A program made the translations under genes and the position numbers. Positions 26,211-35,356 of a DNA stretch of 50,030 bases are shown one piece after another. Source of the DNA: Nitrosomonadales bacterium (lineage in GTDB: Bacteria; Pseudomonadota; Gammaproteobacteria; Burkholderiales; Gallionellaceae); assembly GCA_016234685.1 (NCBI GenBank), contig JACRAT010000020.1, positions 1-50,030 on the forward strand. Reading direction: 5' to 3'. Position 1 is the first letter of the stretch. The number at the start of each line of letters is the position of its first letter. Under the pieces are notes generated by a model. That model saw nothing but the letters and a program-made list of their open reading frames with translations. It did not search any database and was not told where the DNA came from.

Positions 26211-26999
26211 ATGATCTCCTTCACCAGCGCACAACTCGACACCCTGATCGCCGCTTTCATCTACCCGCTGACCCGCATCCTCGCCTTCCTCGTCAGCGCC
26301 CCGCTGTTCGGCGACAAGCAGATCCCCGCCAGAGTGAAGGTCGCCTTCGGCGTCGTCCTCGCCAGCGTGCTCGCGCCCGTCATCAACGTCCCACCTGACA
26401 TCCAGCCCGCCTCAGCCGTGGGGCTCGCCGTGCTGGCCGAGCAGATCCTGATCGGCGCAGCGATGGGCTTGACTATGCGCTTAGTGTTCACCGCCGTCGA
26501 GATGTCCGGCGAACTGGCGGGGATGCAGACCGGCTTGGGCTTCGCCAGCTTCTACGACCCGCAACACGCCACCTTCACCCCCGTGCTGGCGCAATTCCTA
26601 GGCCTCGTCGCCATGCTGGCCTTCATCGCCATGGACGGGCATCTGTATCTACTGGCGACACTGGCCGAGAGCTTTCAGCGCGTACCCATCAGCGTCACGC
26701 CGCCTGCCGCCAGCGGACTCGGCACGCTGGTGCTATGGGGCGGCGCCATCTTCGCCTTTGCCCTGCAACTCTCGATGCCCATCATCGCCGCCCTGCTCGT
26801 CACCAACCTAGCGCTAGGCATCCTCACCCGTAGCGCCCCGCAACTCAACCTGTTCGCGGTGGGCTTTCCCATCACGCTGACAGTCGGTTTCGGCGTGCTG
26901 ATGCTGTCCATGTCTTACATGGGGCCGCTGCTCGATCACATCATCCACGAAGGGCTGGAAACGGCGCTGCGCGTCGTCACACAGTTCGGCAAACACTGA
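26211..26999 (+). CDS. fliR: FliR, flagellar export gate protein
   Basis: Gate subunit that completes the FliPQR helical channel. The 262-residue protein has at least six hydrophobic segments and the FliR patterns LTRILAFLVSAPLFGDKQIPARVKVAFGV, EMSGELAGMQTGLGFASFYDP, QFLGLVAMLAFIAMDGH and LTVGFGVLMLSMSYMGPLL. It ends the operon in this window; flhB and flhA are not here. The next gene is convergent, 53 bp away, with only a weak GGCGG/CCGCC dyad between. Confidence 0.96.
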   Translation: MISFTSAQLDTLIAAFIYPLTRILAFLVSAPLFGDKQIPARVKVAFGVVLASVLAPVINVPPDIQPASAVGLAVLAEQILIGAAMGLTMRLVFTAVEMSGELAGMQTGLGFASFYDPQHATFTPVLAQFLGLVAMLAFIAMDGHLYLLATLAESFQRVPISVTPPAASGLGTLVLWGGAIFAFALQLSMPIIAALLVTNLALGILTRSAPQLNLFAVGFPITLTVGFGVLMLSMSYMGPLLDHIIHEGLETALRVVTQFGKH

Positions 27000-27052
27000 G
27001 AAAAAACCAAGGGAATCTAAAGGCGGCAAGGCGAACACCCCGCCGAGAAACA

Positions 27053-27865
27053 TCATCTATCCAGCAACACTTCCAGCACAAACTCCGTACCGACGTATGC
27101 CAACAGCAGGAACACGAAGCCGCTGACTGTCCAGCGCACCGCGATGCGGCCGCGCCAGCCGTAGTGGCGATGGCCGAACAACAGCGCGGCGAACACCAGC
27201 CAGGACATCAGCCCGAACACGTTCTTGTGGCCGAACTGCCAAGGCTTGCCGAACAGCTCTTCCGAGAACAAGATGCCCGAGGTCAGCGTCAGAGAAAGCA
27301 CCACGAAACCCACCCAGATCAACCGGAACAGCAGCGTCTCCATCGTCAGCAAGGGCGGCAGATTGCGCAGCGGCATGGGCAGCGTACCGTGGTGAAGCCG
27401 TTTCTCCACCGACGAGATCAGCACGGCGTGCAACATAGCAATGGTGAGCAGACTGTAAGCCAGCATCGCCGCCGCGATGTGCGCCTCGAAAGCCAGCGTA
27501 GTGGGATGCCCGGTCGGGTGCGCGGCAGGCAACAACTCCGGCAACACCGAGCCTATCGCCGCCAGCGGCAACACCAGCGCCTGCAAACCAGAGATGGGGT
27601 AGATGAAACGCGCCAGCCAGTACACCAGCATGGTCAGCCACAACATCAGCGACAGCGCATTACCCAACCCCAGCGTGAACTGCCCCTGCGAGAACATGCT
27701 CTCGGACAGCAGCCAAGCGTGGAGCGACAAGGGCAATAACACCCCGTGCCCGACCATCCCGCGATTCAGCACATCGCCCTTGCCGCTCGTCTGCGCCCGC
27801 CAGAAATAGCCAGCCAGCACGCCGTAAGACAGGAAAGTGAGCAGATAGATGGGAAGGTTCGACAT
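27053..27865 (-). CDS. CcsA/YpjD-family inner membrane cytochrome c assembly-type protein
   Basis: A 270-residue polytopic protein with eight likely membrane segments, of the CcsA/ResC/YpjD group. The start SNLPIYLLTFLSYGVLAGYFW and the patterns LLPLSLHAWLL, FEAHIAAAMLAYSLLTIAMLHAVL and WQFGHKNVFGLMSWLVFAALLFGHRHYGWRGR are typical; the histidines in SLHAW, AHIA and GHKNVF could ligate or relay haem. The WAGNAWGD-like WWD box of true CcsA/CcmC is not evident. In many proteobacteria this gene is divergent from ffh, as here, and its function is unproven. Confidence 0.85.
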   Translation of the reverse strand: MSNLPIYLLTFLSYGVLAGYFWRAQTSGKGDVLNRGMVGHGVLLPLSLHAWLLSESMFSQGQFTLGLGNALSLMLWLTMLVYWLARFIYPISGLQALVLPLAAIGSVLPELLPAAHPTGHPTTLAFEAHIAAAMLAYSLLTIAMLHAVLISSVEKRLHHGTLPMPLRNLPPLLTMETLLFRLIWVGFVVLSLTLTSGILFSEELFGKPWQFGHKNVFGLMSWLVFAALLFGHRHYGWRGRIAVRWTVSGFVFLLLAYVGTEFVLEVLLDR

Positions 27866-27920
27866 TTTGCGTCAGGATGTTTTAGACTAGCTAAATTCTA
27901 CACTATTCTGAGACTAGGCC

Positions 27921-29270
27921 ATGCTGGACAACCTGACCACCCGCCTCACCGGCGCCATCAAAACCCTGCGCGGACAATCGCGCATCAGCGAAAGCAACAT
28001 TCAGGACGCCCTGCGCGAAGTCCGCCTCGCCCTGCTCGAAGCCGACGTGGCGCTGCCGGTGGTGCGCGAATTCACCGCCAAGGTCAAAGAAGCCGCGCTG
28101 GGCCAAGAGGTCATCGGCAACCTCAACCCGGGCCAAGCGCTGATCGGCATCGTCCACCGCGAGCTGACTGCCCTGATGGGCGAAGCCAACGTCGGCATCA
28201 ACCTCAACACCGTGCCGCCGGCCGTCATTCTGATGGCCGGACTGCAAGGCGCGGGCAAGACCACCACCAGCGGCAAGCTCGCTAAACTGCTGCACGAACA
28301 GCAAAAGAAGAAAGTCCTGCTGGTCAGCTGTGACGTCTACCGCCCCGCCGCCATCGAACAACTGCGCACCTTGGCCGGGCAACTGGAGATCGACTTCTTC
28401 CCCTCCGACCTCAGCCAGAAGCCGGTGGACATCGCCCTCGCCGCCCACGACTGGGCGCGCAAACATCACCACGACATCCTGATCGTCGATACCGCCGGTC
28501 GCCTCGCCGTGGACGAAGCGATGATGGCTGAGATCAAGCAACTGCACACCGCTCTCAAGCCCATCGAGACCCTGTTCGTGGTCGATGCGATGACCGGCCA
28601 AGATGCCGTCAACACGGCCAAAGCCTTCGGCGACATCCTGCCGCTCACCGGCGTCGTCCTGACCAAACTCGATGGCGATGCACGCGGCGGCGCGGCCCTC
28701 TCCGTGCGCCACATCACCGGCAAACCGATCAAATTCGTCGGCGTCAGCGAAAAGATGACCGGCCTCGAAGCCTTCCACCACGAGCGCATGGCCTCGCGCG
28801 TACTGGGCATGGGCGACGTACTCACCCTGATCGAAGAAGCCCACCGCCAAGTCGATGCCGCCGAAGCCGAGAAACTCGCCAAAAAAGTCAAAAAAGGCGA
28901 AGGCTTCGACCTCAACGACTTCAAGACCCAGATCGTCCAGATGCGCAAAATGGGCGGCATGAGCGCCCTGATGGACAAAATGCCCGCCCAACTCAGCGCC
29001 GCCGCCGCCAAATCCAAGGTGGACGACAAAGCCATCAACCGCATCGAAGGCATCATCAACTCGATGACCCCCGCCGAACGCGCCAAACCCGAACTCATCA
29101 AAGCCTCCCGCAAACGCCGCATCGCTGCGGGTGCGGGTGTGCAAGTGATGCACGTCAACCAACTGCTCAACCAGTTTGAACAGACGCAGAAGATGATGAA
29201 AATGTTCAGCAAAGGCGGCATGGCCAAGATGATGCGGGGGATGAAGGGGATGATGCCGGGGATGCGGTAA
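27921..29270 (+). CDS. ffh: Ffh, signal recognition particle protein
   Basis: SRP GTPase that binds signal peptides of nascent membrane proteins with 4.5S RNA. The 449-residue protein starts MLDNLTTRLTGAIKTLRGQ (N domain), then the G domain with G1 GLQGAGKTTTSGKLAK (107-122), RPAAIEQL, DTAGR, TKLDGDARGGAAL and the closing PIKFVGVSEKMTGLEAF. The M domain (about 305-449) shows FDLNDFKTQIVQMRKMGGM, the helix-turn RIAAGAGVQVMHVNQLLNQFEQTQKMMKMF, and a Met/Gly-rich end (GMKGMMPGMR). Normal size. Confidence 0.98.
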   Translation: MLDNLTTRLTGAIKTLRGQSRISESNIQDALREVRLALLEADVALPVVREFTAKVKEAALGQEVIGNLNPGQALIGIVHRELTALMGEANVGINLNTVPPAVILMAGLQGAGKTTTSGKLAKLLHEQQKKKVLLVSCDVYRPAAIEQLRTLAGQLEIDFFPSDLSQKPVDIALAAHDWARKHHHDILIVDTAGRLAVDEAMMAEIKQLHTALKPIETLFVVDAMTGQDAVNTAKAFGDILPLTGVVLTKLDGDARGGAALSVRHITGKPIKFVGVSEKMTGLEAFHHERMASRVLGMGDVLTLIEEAHRQVDAAEAEKLAKKVKKGEGFDLNDFKTQIVQMRKMGGMSALMDKMPAQLSAAAAKSKVDDKAINRIEGIINSMTPAERAKPELIKASRKRRIAAGAGVQVMHVNQLLNQFEQTQKMMKMFSKGGMAKMMRGMKGMMPGMR

Positions 29271-29291
29271 GGGAAGAGCCAAGTAAGTTTG

Positions 29292-29358
29292 GTCGTTCCC
29301 ACGCAAGCGGAAACCCAGTAAAACCAATAAGCTGGATTCCCGCTTTCGCGGGAATGAC
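29292..29358. repeat. Inverted pair of REP-like units after ffh
   Basis: Two 27-bp units face each other: GTCGTTCCCACGCAAGCGG... on the left and CTGGATTCCCGCTTTCGCGGGAATGAC on the right (the latter 29332-29358), which are imperfect reverse complements. The right unit is itself a hairpin, ATTCCCGC (29336-29343) / GCGGGAAT (29348-29355). This is a typical extragenic palindrome and may also stop transcription from ffh. The rest of 29271-29434 holds no gene that I can support. Confidence 0.7.
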
Positions 29359-29434
29359 GGATTTCTCAAAGCGCGCGGGTAAATATCTTCCCCTCGCCCT
29401 TCACCCGCAAAAGTACGCTACCAGACCACTCGCC

Positions 29435-30316
29435 CTAAGAGACGGTCTTAGCGCAGGAGTCAATCCGGCGAATACCACCCGCCCGCCCCTCCCTGAAATA
29501 CCCCGCATCCTCATAGAACACCTCATCCTCGTTCGCCTCAGCCCAGCCCGGCACGCCGAGCAGGGGAACGGGCGACAGCTCCCGCGTGCTGCGACAATGT
29601 TCAGGGGCGGCCAGATAGCTGGCCAGTCGCTCATCCAGATGCGCCAATTGCTGCGCTTGCGGCCACAAGAAGAAGGCGGCGTCCACCGGTAACAGCAGCC
29701 CTTGCCCGGTCATGCCGATGTAGGGGCGCAGGGCTTTTTCGTAGAGGCCGTGGCCGAAGAGGTGGAAGCTCATGCGGGCCTGCGCGCGTTCGCGGTGTTG
29801 CCAGAAGAGCGCTTTCCAGCGGAAGTCGCGCAACAATCCGGCCAACTCGTCGTCGGCATAGGCGACGACGACGCCGGATTCGTCCAGCAGAGTGTTGGTG
29901 TCGCGCACCGCGCCACGCTGGCTGCGCGTCGGCTCGCAGGCAGAGGCAGTCAGCGCGTGATAGTGACGCGCGTTGATGGCGGCCTTGGCCTTGGGGAAGG
30001 TGAGCCACACCAATGCGTTGAGCAGGTCGTGCCAGTTGTCGGTACGGCTCTGCACGCCACCGTCTAGGTAGCAACGCGGTTCGTATTGCGCCTCAAACGC
30101 CAGCTTGCCGTACTCTTGTGGAACAAAGCGCACGGCATGGCCTTGCTCGACGGCGATGGGCGGATCGCGCTCAGCCAGCAACGCGTTGCACTCCGGCAAA
30201 CCGGGGAACACCGCCCCCAGCCGTGCGATGACGGGATGCAGCGGCGCGAACAGCGGGGAGCGCAACAGCTCGGCAGGATTCCAGTCCAGCTGGGGATTCA
30301 TGGTTTGTTTCGTCAT
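29435..30316 (-). CDS. DUF3025-family protein
   Basis: About 293 residues from the start MTKQTMNPQLDWNPAELL; an ATG at 30301 (MNPQLDWN) and one at 30331 are alternatives, and no strong Shine-Dalgarno decides. The family pattern is visible: PLFAPLHPVIARLGAVFPGLPECNALL, VRFVPQE, YEPRCYLDGGVQSRTDNWHDLLNALVWLTFPKAKAAINARHY, RDTNTLLDESGVVVAYAD, and FWQHRERAQARMSFHLFGHGLYEKAL near 180-205. It is a soluble protein without signal peptide. The domain is widespread in beta- and gammaproteobacteria with no established function. The last residues (IRRIDSCAKTVS) run to a stop near the REP region. Confidence 0.8.
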   Translation of the reverse strand: MTKQTMNPQLDWNPAELLRSPLFAPLHPVIARLGAVFPGLPECNALLAERDPPIAVEQGHAVRFVPQEYGKLAFEAQYEPRCYLDGGVQSRTDNWHDLLNALVWLTFPKAKAAINARHYHALTASACEPTRSQRGAVRDTNTLLDESGVVVAYADDELAGLLRDFRWKALFWQHRERAQARMSFHLFGHGLYEKALRPYIGMTGQGLLLPVDAAFFLWPQAQQLAHLDERLASYLAAPEHCRSTRELSPVPLLGVPGWAEANEDEVFYEDAGYFREGRAGGIRRIDSCAKTVS

Positions 30317-30387
30317 CCTATCTGGGCCCACAAACGACGACGGCGCATCGCGAGAACGACACGCCGTCAGCCTAAAGCGGCAATCGC

Positions 30388-31134
30388 TCAGCCTTGGGCG
30401 GCCCGCTGCCTTCTTGCTTCGTACAGACAGACGCCGGTGCTGACCGAGACATTGAGGCTTTCGACACTGCCCAACATGGGGATGCGGACGAGTTGGTCGC
30501 AGTTCTCTTTGGTCAGGCGGCGCAGGCCTTCACCCTCTGCGCCCAACACCCAAGCGATAGCACCGGTGTGCTTGAAGCCGTGCAGGTCGGTCTCAGCTTC
30601 GCCGTCCGCGCCGACCACCCAGATGTCGCGTTCCTTGAGTTCGCGCAAGGTGCGGGCGATGTTGGTGACGGTGATGTAAGGCACGGTCTCGGCTGCGCCG
30701 CAGGCGACCTTCTCCACCGTGGCATTGATGCCCACAGCGCGATCCTTGGGCGCGATGACGGCGTGAACGCCGAAAGCATCGGCGCTGCGCAGACAAGCGC
30801 CGAGGTTGTGCGGGTCTTGCACCCCGTCCAGCACCAGCAGCAGGGCCGGCTCGGTGAGCGTGTCCAGCACGTCGTCCAGATGTTGCACACGCTGGGCGGC
30901 GTTGACGCGGGCGACCACGCCCTGATGGCGGGCGCTGCCACCGGCCAAACCGTCCAGCCGTTTGCCTTCGGTGGGGATGATGCGCACGCCCTGCTCCTCG
31001 GCCAGCTTGAGCAGTTCGCGCGCGCGTGGGTCGCGGCGTTGGGCATCGACGTAAAGCTCTTCGATGCTTTCAGCGTTCTGACGGATGCGGGCGGTGACGG
31101 CGTGGAAGCCGTGGATGATGCGAGTCTCGGCCAT
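30388..31134 (-). CDS. rlmB: RlmB, 23S rRNA (guanosine-2'-O-)-methyltransferase
   Basis: SpoU/TrmH-family (SPOUT knot) enzyme that methylates the 2'-OH of G2251 (E. coli numbering). From the ATG at 31134 it has 248 residues ([19 protein letters not shown]). Substrate-binding N-domain about 1-80; SPOUT motifs follow: [29 protein letters not shown] (motif 1), [12 protein letters not shown] (motif 2, about 196-207) and [22 protein letters not shown] (motif 3). Longer frames to 31209 read into rnr and are rejected. It begins 1 bp after the rnr stop, the usual rnr-rlmB operon. Confidence 0.96.
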   Translation of the reverse strand: MAETRIIHGFHAVTARIRQNAESIEELYVDAQRRDPRARELLKLAEEQGVRIIPTEGKRLDGLAGGSARHQGVVARVNAAQRVQHLDDVLDTLTEPALLLVLDGVQDPHNLGACLRSADAFGVHAVIAPKDRAVGINATVEKVACGAAETVPYITVTNIARTLRELKERDIWVVGADGEAETDLHGFKHTGAIAWVLGAEGEGLRRLTKENCDQLVRIPMLGSVESLNVSVSTGVCLYEARRQRAAQG

Positions 31135-31135
31135 G

Positions 31136-33376
31136 TTATTTCTTCGCTTTCTTGGCCTTCTTCGGCGCACCTTCGCCTGCCGCCGGGCTTCTGCCGGTGA
31201 GCGAGCCATCTTCTTCCACCAGCACGAAGTCTATCTTGGTGCTTTCCATGTCCACCCGCACGACTTTGACGCGCACGCGGTCGCCCAGACGATAACGCTT
31301 GCCGGTGCGTTCGCCCAACATCTGATGCTTGGCGGCATCGAAGTGGAAGTAGTCCGCGCCCAGCTCGGAGACGTGCACCAGCCCTTCGGTGTAGATGTCG
31401 TCGAGCGAGACGAACAGGCCGAAGCCGGTGACGGAGGAGACGCTGCCTTGGTACACGCTGCCGAGATGGTCGCGCATGTAGAAGCATTTGAGCCAGGCTT
31501 CCACGTCGCGGGTGGCATCATCGGCACGGCGCTCGGTCTGTGAGCAATGCACGCCGAGCTCGGTCCATTTCTGGCCCGGCTGATATTGCTTGTTCTGCAA
31601 CACGGCCTTGATGGCGCGATGCACCAGCAGATCGGGATAGCGGCGGATCGGCGAGGTGAAGTGCGCATAAGCCTCGTAACCCAGACCGAAGTGACCGGAG
31701 TTCTCCGGGCTGTACATGGCCTGACGCAACGAACGCAGCATCACGGTTTGCAGCAGCCCGGCATCGGGACGGCCCTTAATCTTCTTCAGCAGCTTGGAGT
31801 AATCGGCGGCCTGTGGCTCATCGCCGCCGCCCAGCTCCAGCCCGAACTCACGGAAGAATTCGCGTACGGCTTCCAGCTTCTCCGGCGTGGGGCCTTCGTG
31901 GACGCGGTACAGCACCGGGTGCTCGTGCTCGTGCAAGAAATCAGCGGCGCAGACGTTGGCTGCCAACATGCATTCTTCGATCAAGCGATGGGCGTCATTG
32001 CGATGCACCGGCACGATGCGCTCGATCTTGCCTTGCTCGTTGAACACCATCTGCGTCTCGACCGTCTCGAAGTCGATCGCGCCGCGCTTCTCGCGCGCCT
32101 TGAGCAAAGTCTGGAACAAGGTGTAGAGATGGTTGACGTGCGGCAGCACGGCGGCATATTGCTGCGCTTCCGCCCCTTGCGGATCGGCCAGCATCGCCGC
32201 CACTTGGTTGTAAGTAAGACGCGCGTGCGAATACATCACCGAAGGATAGAAACGGTACTTTTTGATCTCGCCGGTATGGCTGATCTGCATGTCGCACACC
32301 ATACACAGGCGCTCGACCTGCGGATTGAGCGAACACAGGCCGTTGGAAAGCTCTTCCGGCAACATCGGGATGACGCGGCGCGGGAAATACACCGAGTTGC
32401 CGCGATTCAGCGCTTCGGTATCCAGTGCGTCGTGCGGCCTGACGTAATGGCTCACGTCGGCGATGGCGACCAGCAGGCGGAATCCCTTGCCGACCGGCTC
32501 ACAATAAACAGCGTCATCGAAGTCGCGCGCCGTCTCGCCGTCGATGGTGACCAGCGGCAGATTGCGCACGTCCTCGCGCCCTTCATAATCGGCCGGAGCG
32601 ACTTCCGGTGCGAAGGTCTCGGCCAAGCGCTTGGTGTCGTGCGGGAACTCGTGCGGCAGATTGTGCTTGCGCAGCGCGATCTCGATCTCCATGCCGGGAT
32701 CGGCATAGTTACCCAACACCTGGATGATGCGGCCGATGGGCTGGGCGTGCTTGGAGGGCTGTTGCAGGATTTCCAGCAACACCACCTGTCCGGCCTGCGC
32801 TTCGACACGTTCGCCCGGTGCGACCAAGATGTCTTGGCTGATACGGCGATTCTCCGCCACCACGAACAAGATGCCGTGCTCCTCGAACAGACGCCCGACC
32901 ACTTGTTTGTTGGCCGACTCCAGCACCTCGACGATGCTGGCTTCGCGGCGACCGCGACGATCCGCCCCGCCTGCGCGCACCATCACGGTATCGCCGTGCA
33001 AGGCCTTATGCATCTCTTTGGCAGAAAGCACCAAGTCACCGCTACCGTCTTCCGGCACGACAAAACCGAAGCCATCAGGGTGGCCCAACACCTTACCTTT
33101 GACCAGATCGAGCTTGTCGACCACGCAGATCGCACGTTTGCGATTGCGCATGATCTGCCCGTCCCGCTCCATCGCACGCAGGCGACGCGAGAACAATTCT
33201 TCTTCACTCAGTTCGATGTGCAGCAGATTGCACAATTCGTCTTCATCTACCGGCACGCCCTGTTCGCCCAAGATTTGCAAGATAAACTCGCGACTAGGCA
33301 GGGGATTTTCATATGCTTCGCGTTCGCGTTCCAAGAACGGGTCTAGTTCACGAATACTTTTTTTCTTCTTTGTCAT
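31136..33376 (-). CDS. rnr: RNase R, 3'-5' exoribonuclease
   Basis: Processive hydrolytic exoribonuclease that degrades structured RNA, including rRNA fragments and non-stop messages. The 746-residue protein has an N-terminal helix-turn-helix and cold-shock region (about 20-230), the RNB catalytic domain with [10 protein letters not shown] (metal-binding Asp residues, near 285-295), [51 protein letters not shown], and the C-terminal S1 domain ([35 protein letters not shown]). A Lys-rich tail (PKKAKKAKK) is typical of RNase R rather than RNase II. A -10-like TATAAT sits 21 bp before the ATG. Confidence 0.97.
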   Translation of the reverse strand: MTKKKKSIRELDPFLEREREAYENPLPSREFILQILGEQGVPVDEDELCNLLHIELSEEELFSRRLRAMERDGQIMRNRKRAICVVDKLDLVKGKVLGHPDGFGFVVPEDGSGDLVLSAKEMHKALHGDTVMVRAGGADRRGRREASIVEVLESANKQVVGRLFEEHGILFVVAENRRISQDILVAPGERVEAQAGQVVLLEILQQPSKHAQPIGRIIQVLGNYADPGMEIEIALRKHNLPHEFPHDTKRLAETFAPEVAPADYEGREDVRNLPLVTIDGETARDFDDAVYCEPVGKGFRLLVAIADVSHYVRPHDALDTEALNRGNSVYFPRRVIPMLPEELSNGLCSLNPQVERLCMVCDMQISHTGEIKKYRFYPSVMYSHARLTYNQVAAMLADPQGAEAQQYAAVLPHVNHLYTLFQTLLKAREKRGAIDFETVETQMVFNEQGKIERIVPVHRNDAHRLIEECMLAANVCAADFLHEHEHPVLYRVHEGPTPEKLEAVREFFREFGLELGGGDEPQAADYSKLLKKIKGRPDAGLLQTVMLRSLRQAMYSPENSGHFGLGYEAYAHFTSPIRRYPDLLVHRAIKAVLQNKQYQPGQKWTELGVHCSQTERRADDATRDVEAWLKCFYMRDHLGSVYQGSVSSVTGFGLFVSLDDIYTEGLVHVSELGADYFHFDAAKHQMLGERTGKRYRLGDRVRVKVVRVDMESTKIDFVLVEEDGSLTGRSPAAGEGAPKKAKKAKK

Positions 33377-33396
33377 TGACAGCTAATCCTTAAACA

Positions 33397-33402
33397 ATTA
33401 TA
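33397..33402 (-). promoter_or_regulatory. -10 hexamer before rnr
   Basis: On the minus strand the sequence is a perfect TATAAT, 20 bp upstream of the rnr ATG. No convincing -35 lies 16-18 bp further up, where the tRNA 5' end begins, so only the -10 is supported. The tRNA gene and rnr are therefore divergently transcribed from a roughly 45-bp gap. Confidence 0.35.
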
Positions 33403-33422
33403 TTTCGCGCCCTCAAAGCAGT

Positions 33423-33507
33423 GCCCAGATGGCGGAATTGGTAGACGCGCACGGTTCAGGTCCGTGTGCCGCAAGGTGTGGAGGTTCGAGTCCTCTTCTG
33501 GGCACCA
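33423..33507 (+). tRNA. tRNA-Leu (CAG anticodon)
   Basis: Class II tRNA of 85 nt with encoded CCA. Acceptor stem GCCCAGA (33423-33429) / TCTGGGC (33497-33503), discriminator A and CCA at 33504-33507. The anticodon stem CACGG/CCGTG encloses TTCAGGT with anticodon CAG at 33457-33459, reading CUG, the main Leu codon in this GC-rich DNA. A short variable arm and the T-loop GTTCGAGTC are present. A Rho-independent terminator follows 13 bp downstream. Confidence 0.97.
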
Positions 33508-33520
33508 ACTTGATAAATCA

Positions 33521-33546
33521 AGTCAGCAGATTCGCTGGCTTTTTTT
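33521..33546 (+). terminator. Intrinsic terminator of tRNA-Leu
   Basis: Stem AGTCAGC (33521-33527) / GCTGGCT (33534-33540), seven pairs with one G-T, 6-nt loop, followed directly by TTTTTT (33541-33546). Orientation and position fit the tRNA gene. Confidence 0.88.
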
Positions 33547-33858
33547 ATTTTCATGTCCTGATTTCCCATCATTCTTTTCCTGATCCATTATTCTTGCCGC
33601 TCACCGGGATCTCGTCTAAATCCGCCTTGAGGTCGGGCAACATTCGGGGAACTGTTACCGATTAAAGCGTTGGAAGTGTCGGAGGCAGCAAAAAGAAAGA
33701 TTTGCTGGCGGTGCTCGGCGCGCACGGATTGTACCCGCAGGCAAGCCCCGGCGATATAGCAATGGGATAGTTTGTATGACTCGCCCCGGCCAAACTGCCA
33801 ACTTCGAGGGGAAAGTACTGGATTTTGCCGAAGGTCGCTTGAAACGACAGGGTTCTAG
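33547..33858. other. Intergenic stretch without a supported gene
   Basis: About 310 bp between the tRNA terminator and the nifM stop. The only sizeable frame here (minus strand, 33662-34138) runs antiphase through the nifM end and has no recognisable family. The first 60 bp are AT-richer than the surroundings (TTTTATTTTCATGTCC region). I found no second copy of the tRNA 3' end that would mark an integrated element and no clear terminator for the nif operon. Confidence 0.6.
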
Positions 33859-34710
33859 CTAGGCCTTCCGCTCCAGCAACTGTTTGACCCAGCCCTGCTG
33901 ACACACCCGCTTGCGCTTCTGCTCCATCAGCTTGCGGATATGCGGACGGGCTTCGGCCAGACTCAGCGCGCTGGCCGCGCTGATCGCGTCGCAACGCAGC
34001 ACGTGAAAGCCCAGTTCGGATTCCAGCACGCCACTGACTTCTCCCGCCTTTAACTCGAACAGTGCGTGATCCAGCTCGGGGAACAGCTTGCCGCGCGGCA
34101 GATCGCCCAGCTTGCCGCCGTCCAGCGCGGTGGGACATTCGGAATGTTTGAGGGCCTGCTCCTCGAAGCGTTGCGGTTCTTTGGCGAGTCGCGCGGCGAT
34201 GGCCTCGATACGCTGGCGGGCGGCGGCGCGGGTATTTTCGGCGATGGACTCGTTGATCGTGATGAGGATGTGGCGCGCCAGCCGAGTCTCGGGGCGGCGG
34301 AACTGGTCGGGGTGGAACTGGTAATACAACTCGACATCCATGTCGCTGAGGCGCGCGGCGCGGCTGGCGACCTTTTCCAGTATAGCCTCGACCTTCAGTT
34401 CGCGCGCCAGCGCGGCGGAGAAACCGGCTTCGTCCAAACCGTTGCGCGCCAAATCATCGGCGAACTCATCCGGGTTGGCGTAACGGCGACGGATCTCGTC
34501 CAGCGCCGCGTTCAATGTGGCGGACGGCACCATCACGTCGCGCGCTTCCGGGGCGATCAGCACGCGCGTCTCCAACTCATGCTGCTGTTGCGCCATGCCT
34601 TGCACGCGCGCGAATTCAGTGGACTGCAAGGCGGCCGGAGCTTTGCCATACAGCTTCTGCGCTGCCTTCAGCGCCAGATACGCCACACCAGAATCATTGA
34701 GTTGCTGCAT
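33859..34710 (-). CDS. nifM: NifM, nitrogenase-associated peptidyl-prolyl isomerase
   Basis: Parvulin-type isomerase needed in Azotobacter and Klebsiella for active NifH (Fe protein). I start it at 34710 (MQQLNDSGVAYLALKAAQKLYGKAPAAL), giving 283 residues; the 22-residue extension upstream reads in the nifZ region. The N-terminal helical part (1-145) is followed by a PpiC domain at about 150-260: ARHILITINE, FEEQALKHSECPTALDGGKLGDLPRGKLFPELDHALFELKAGEVSGVLESELGFHVLRCD, seen as GGKLGDLPRG and SELGFHVL. No signal peptide, consistent with a cytoplasmic role. The start overlaps nifZ by 17 bp. Last gene of the operon here. Confidence 0.92.
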   Translation of the reverse strand: MQQLNDSGVAYLALKAAQKLYGKAPAALQSTEFARVQGMAQQQHELETRVLIAPEARDVMVPSATLNAALDEIRRRYANPDEFADDLARNGLDEAGFSAALARELKVEAILEKVASRAARLSDMDVELYYQFHPDQFRRPETRLARHILITINESIAENTRAAARQRIEAIAARLAKEPQRFEEQALKHSECPTALDGGKLGDLPRGKLFPELDHALFELKAGEVSGVLESELGFHVLRCDAISAASALSLAEARPHIRKLMEQKRKRVCQQGWVKQLLERKA

Positions 34711-35170
34711 CGCCCGTCTCCTTGTCGTCATAGACATACACCGCCTCCAGCACCGATTCCGGCACTTGCAGCACATGATCGTAAAAGATCACCTGATATT
34801 GCACCCCGCCCGCCTCGTCGCGCAGCACCTTCAAAATCTCACCATCCGAACCGGGCGAAGCGCGCACTTCGCCGCGCACCGCCAGCGTGACCTTGCTGCG
34901 CACTTTCTCGCGGCTCTCGAATTTGCTGGGTATCCATTGCTCGGAGATAGCGATCAGCTCCTCCTCGCGGAAGCCGACGATCTTGTTCTGATCGAGGAAG
35001 TTGACGCTGTAGATCAACTGGTCTTGCAGGAACGTCCCGACGTTCACCACAAAGCCGGTAGAGCCGCGCCGGATCAACAGTTCGCCGATGGGCATACCGG
35101 GATAGGTGCCGTCGTTACGCACGTTGCGAATGATGCGAACCTCGTCGCCGAATTCAAATTTAGGGAGCAT
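34694..35170 (-). CDS. nifZ: NifZ, MoFe-protein maturation factor
   Basis: NifZ assists formation of the second P-cluster in the MoFe protein. The 158-residue protein has two NifZ-type repeats: residues 5-60 (FEFGDEVRIIRNVRNDGTYPGMPIGELLIRRGSTGFVVNVG, noted by GDEVRIIRNVRNDGTYPG) and about 90-150 (KVTLAVRGEVRASPGSDGEILKVLRDEAGGVQYQVIF). The start has GGAGA 6 bp upstream. It overlaps nifM and is separated from nifW by a 160-bp palindromic element, unusual inside an otherwise tight operon. Confidence 0.92.
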   Translation of the reverse strand: MLPKFEFGDEVRIIRNVRNDGTYPGMPIGELLIRRGSTGFVVNVGTFLQDQLIYSVNFLDQNKIVGFREEELIAISEQWIPSKFESREKVRSKVTLAVRGEVRASPGSDGEILKVLRDEAGGVQYQVIFYDHVLQVPESVLEAVYVYDDKETGDAATQ

Positions 35171-35182
35171 GGTGGTCTCCGG

Positions 35183-35343
35183 CCGTCATTCCGGCGCAGG
35201 CCGGAATCCAGCAAAGATGAATACTCCGCGTAGCGGACAGAACCTTTTGCCGTCCCGCTACGCGGGGAATATATTTCCCAACTGGATTCCGGCCAGACCG
35301 GAGGTCAGCCTGTCCTGAGCTTATCGAAGTACCGGAATGACGG
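35183..35343. repeat. Nested palindromic element between nifW and nifZ
   Basis: The outer ends CCGTCATTCCGG (from 35183) and CCGGAATGACGG (to 35343) are exact reverse complements and belong to the common TCATTCCGGCGCAGGCCGGAATCCAG class of REP unit. Inside lies a second exact 11-bp pair, CCGCGTAGCGG (35226-35236) / CCGCTACGCGG (35255-35265). A third motif near 35310-35330 (TGTCCTGAGCTTATCGAAG) resembles another REP family. It looks like one palindrome inserted into another, placed in the middle of the nif operon. Confidence 0.75.
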
Positions 35344-35356
35344 CCTGAACCACGCA

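Noticed and set aside
27022..27044. GGCGG/CCGCC dyad between fliR and the CcsA-like gene as terminator
   Set aside because: Only five pairs around a 13-nt loop and no T tract; too weak to call.
31547..33346. 599-codon frame antisense to rnr
   Set aside because: Shadow of a GC-rich coding strand; His/Arg/Gln-rich with no domain. Similar long shadows opposite ffh and nifV-nifS were rejected for the same reason.
33423..33858. tRNA-Leu as an integration site for a mobile element
   Set aside because: No integrase and no repeated tRNA 3' end were found downstream within the window.
33662..34138. 158-codon minus-strand frame overlapping the nifM 3' end
   Set aside because: Most of it is nifM read in another frame; the composition is Arg/Gly/Ala-rich and unlike a real protein.
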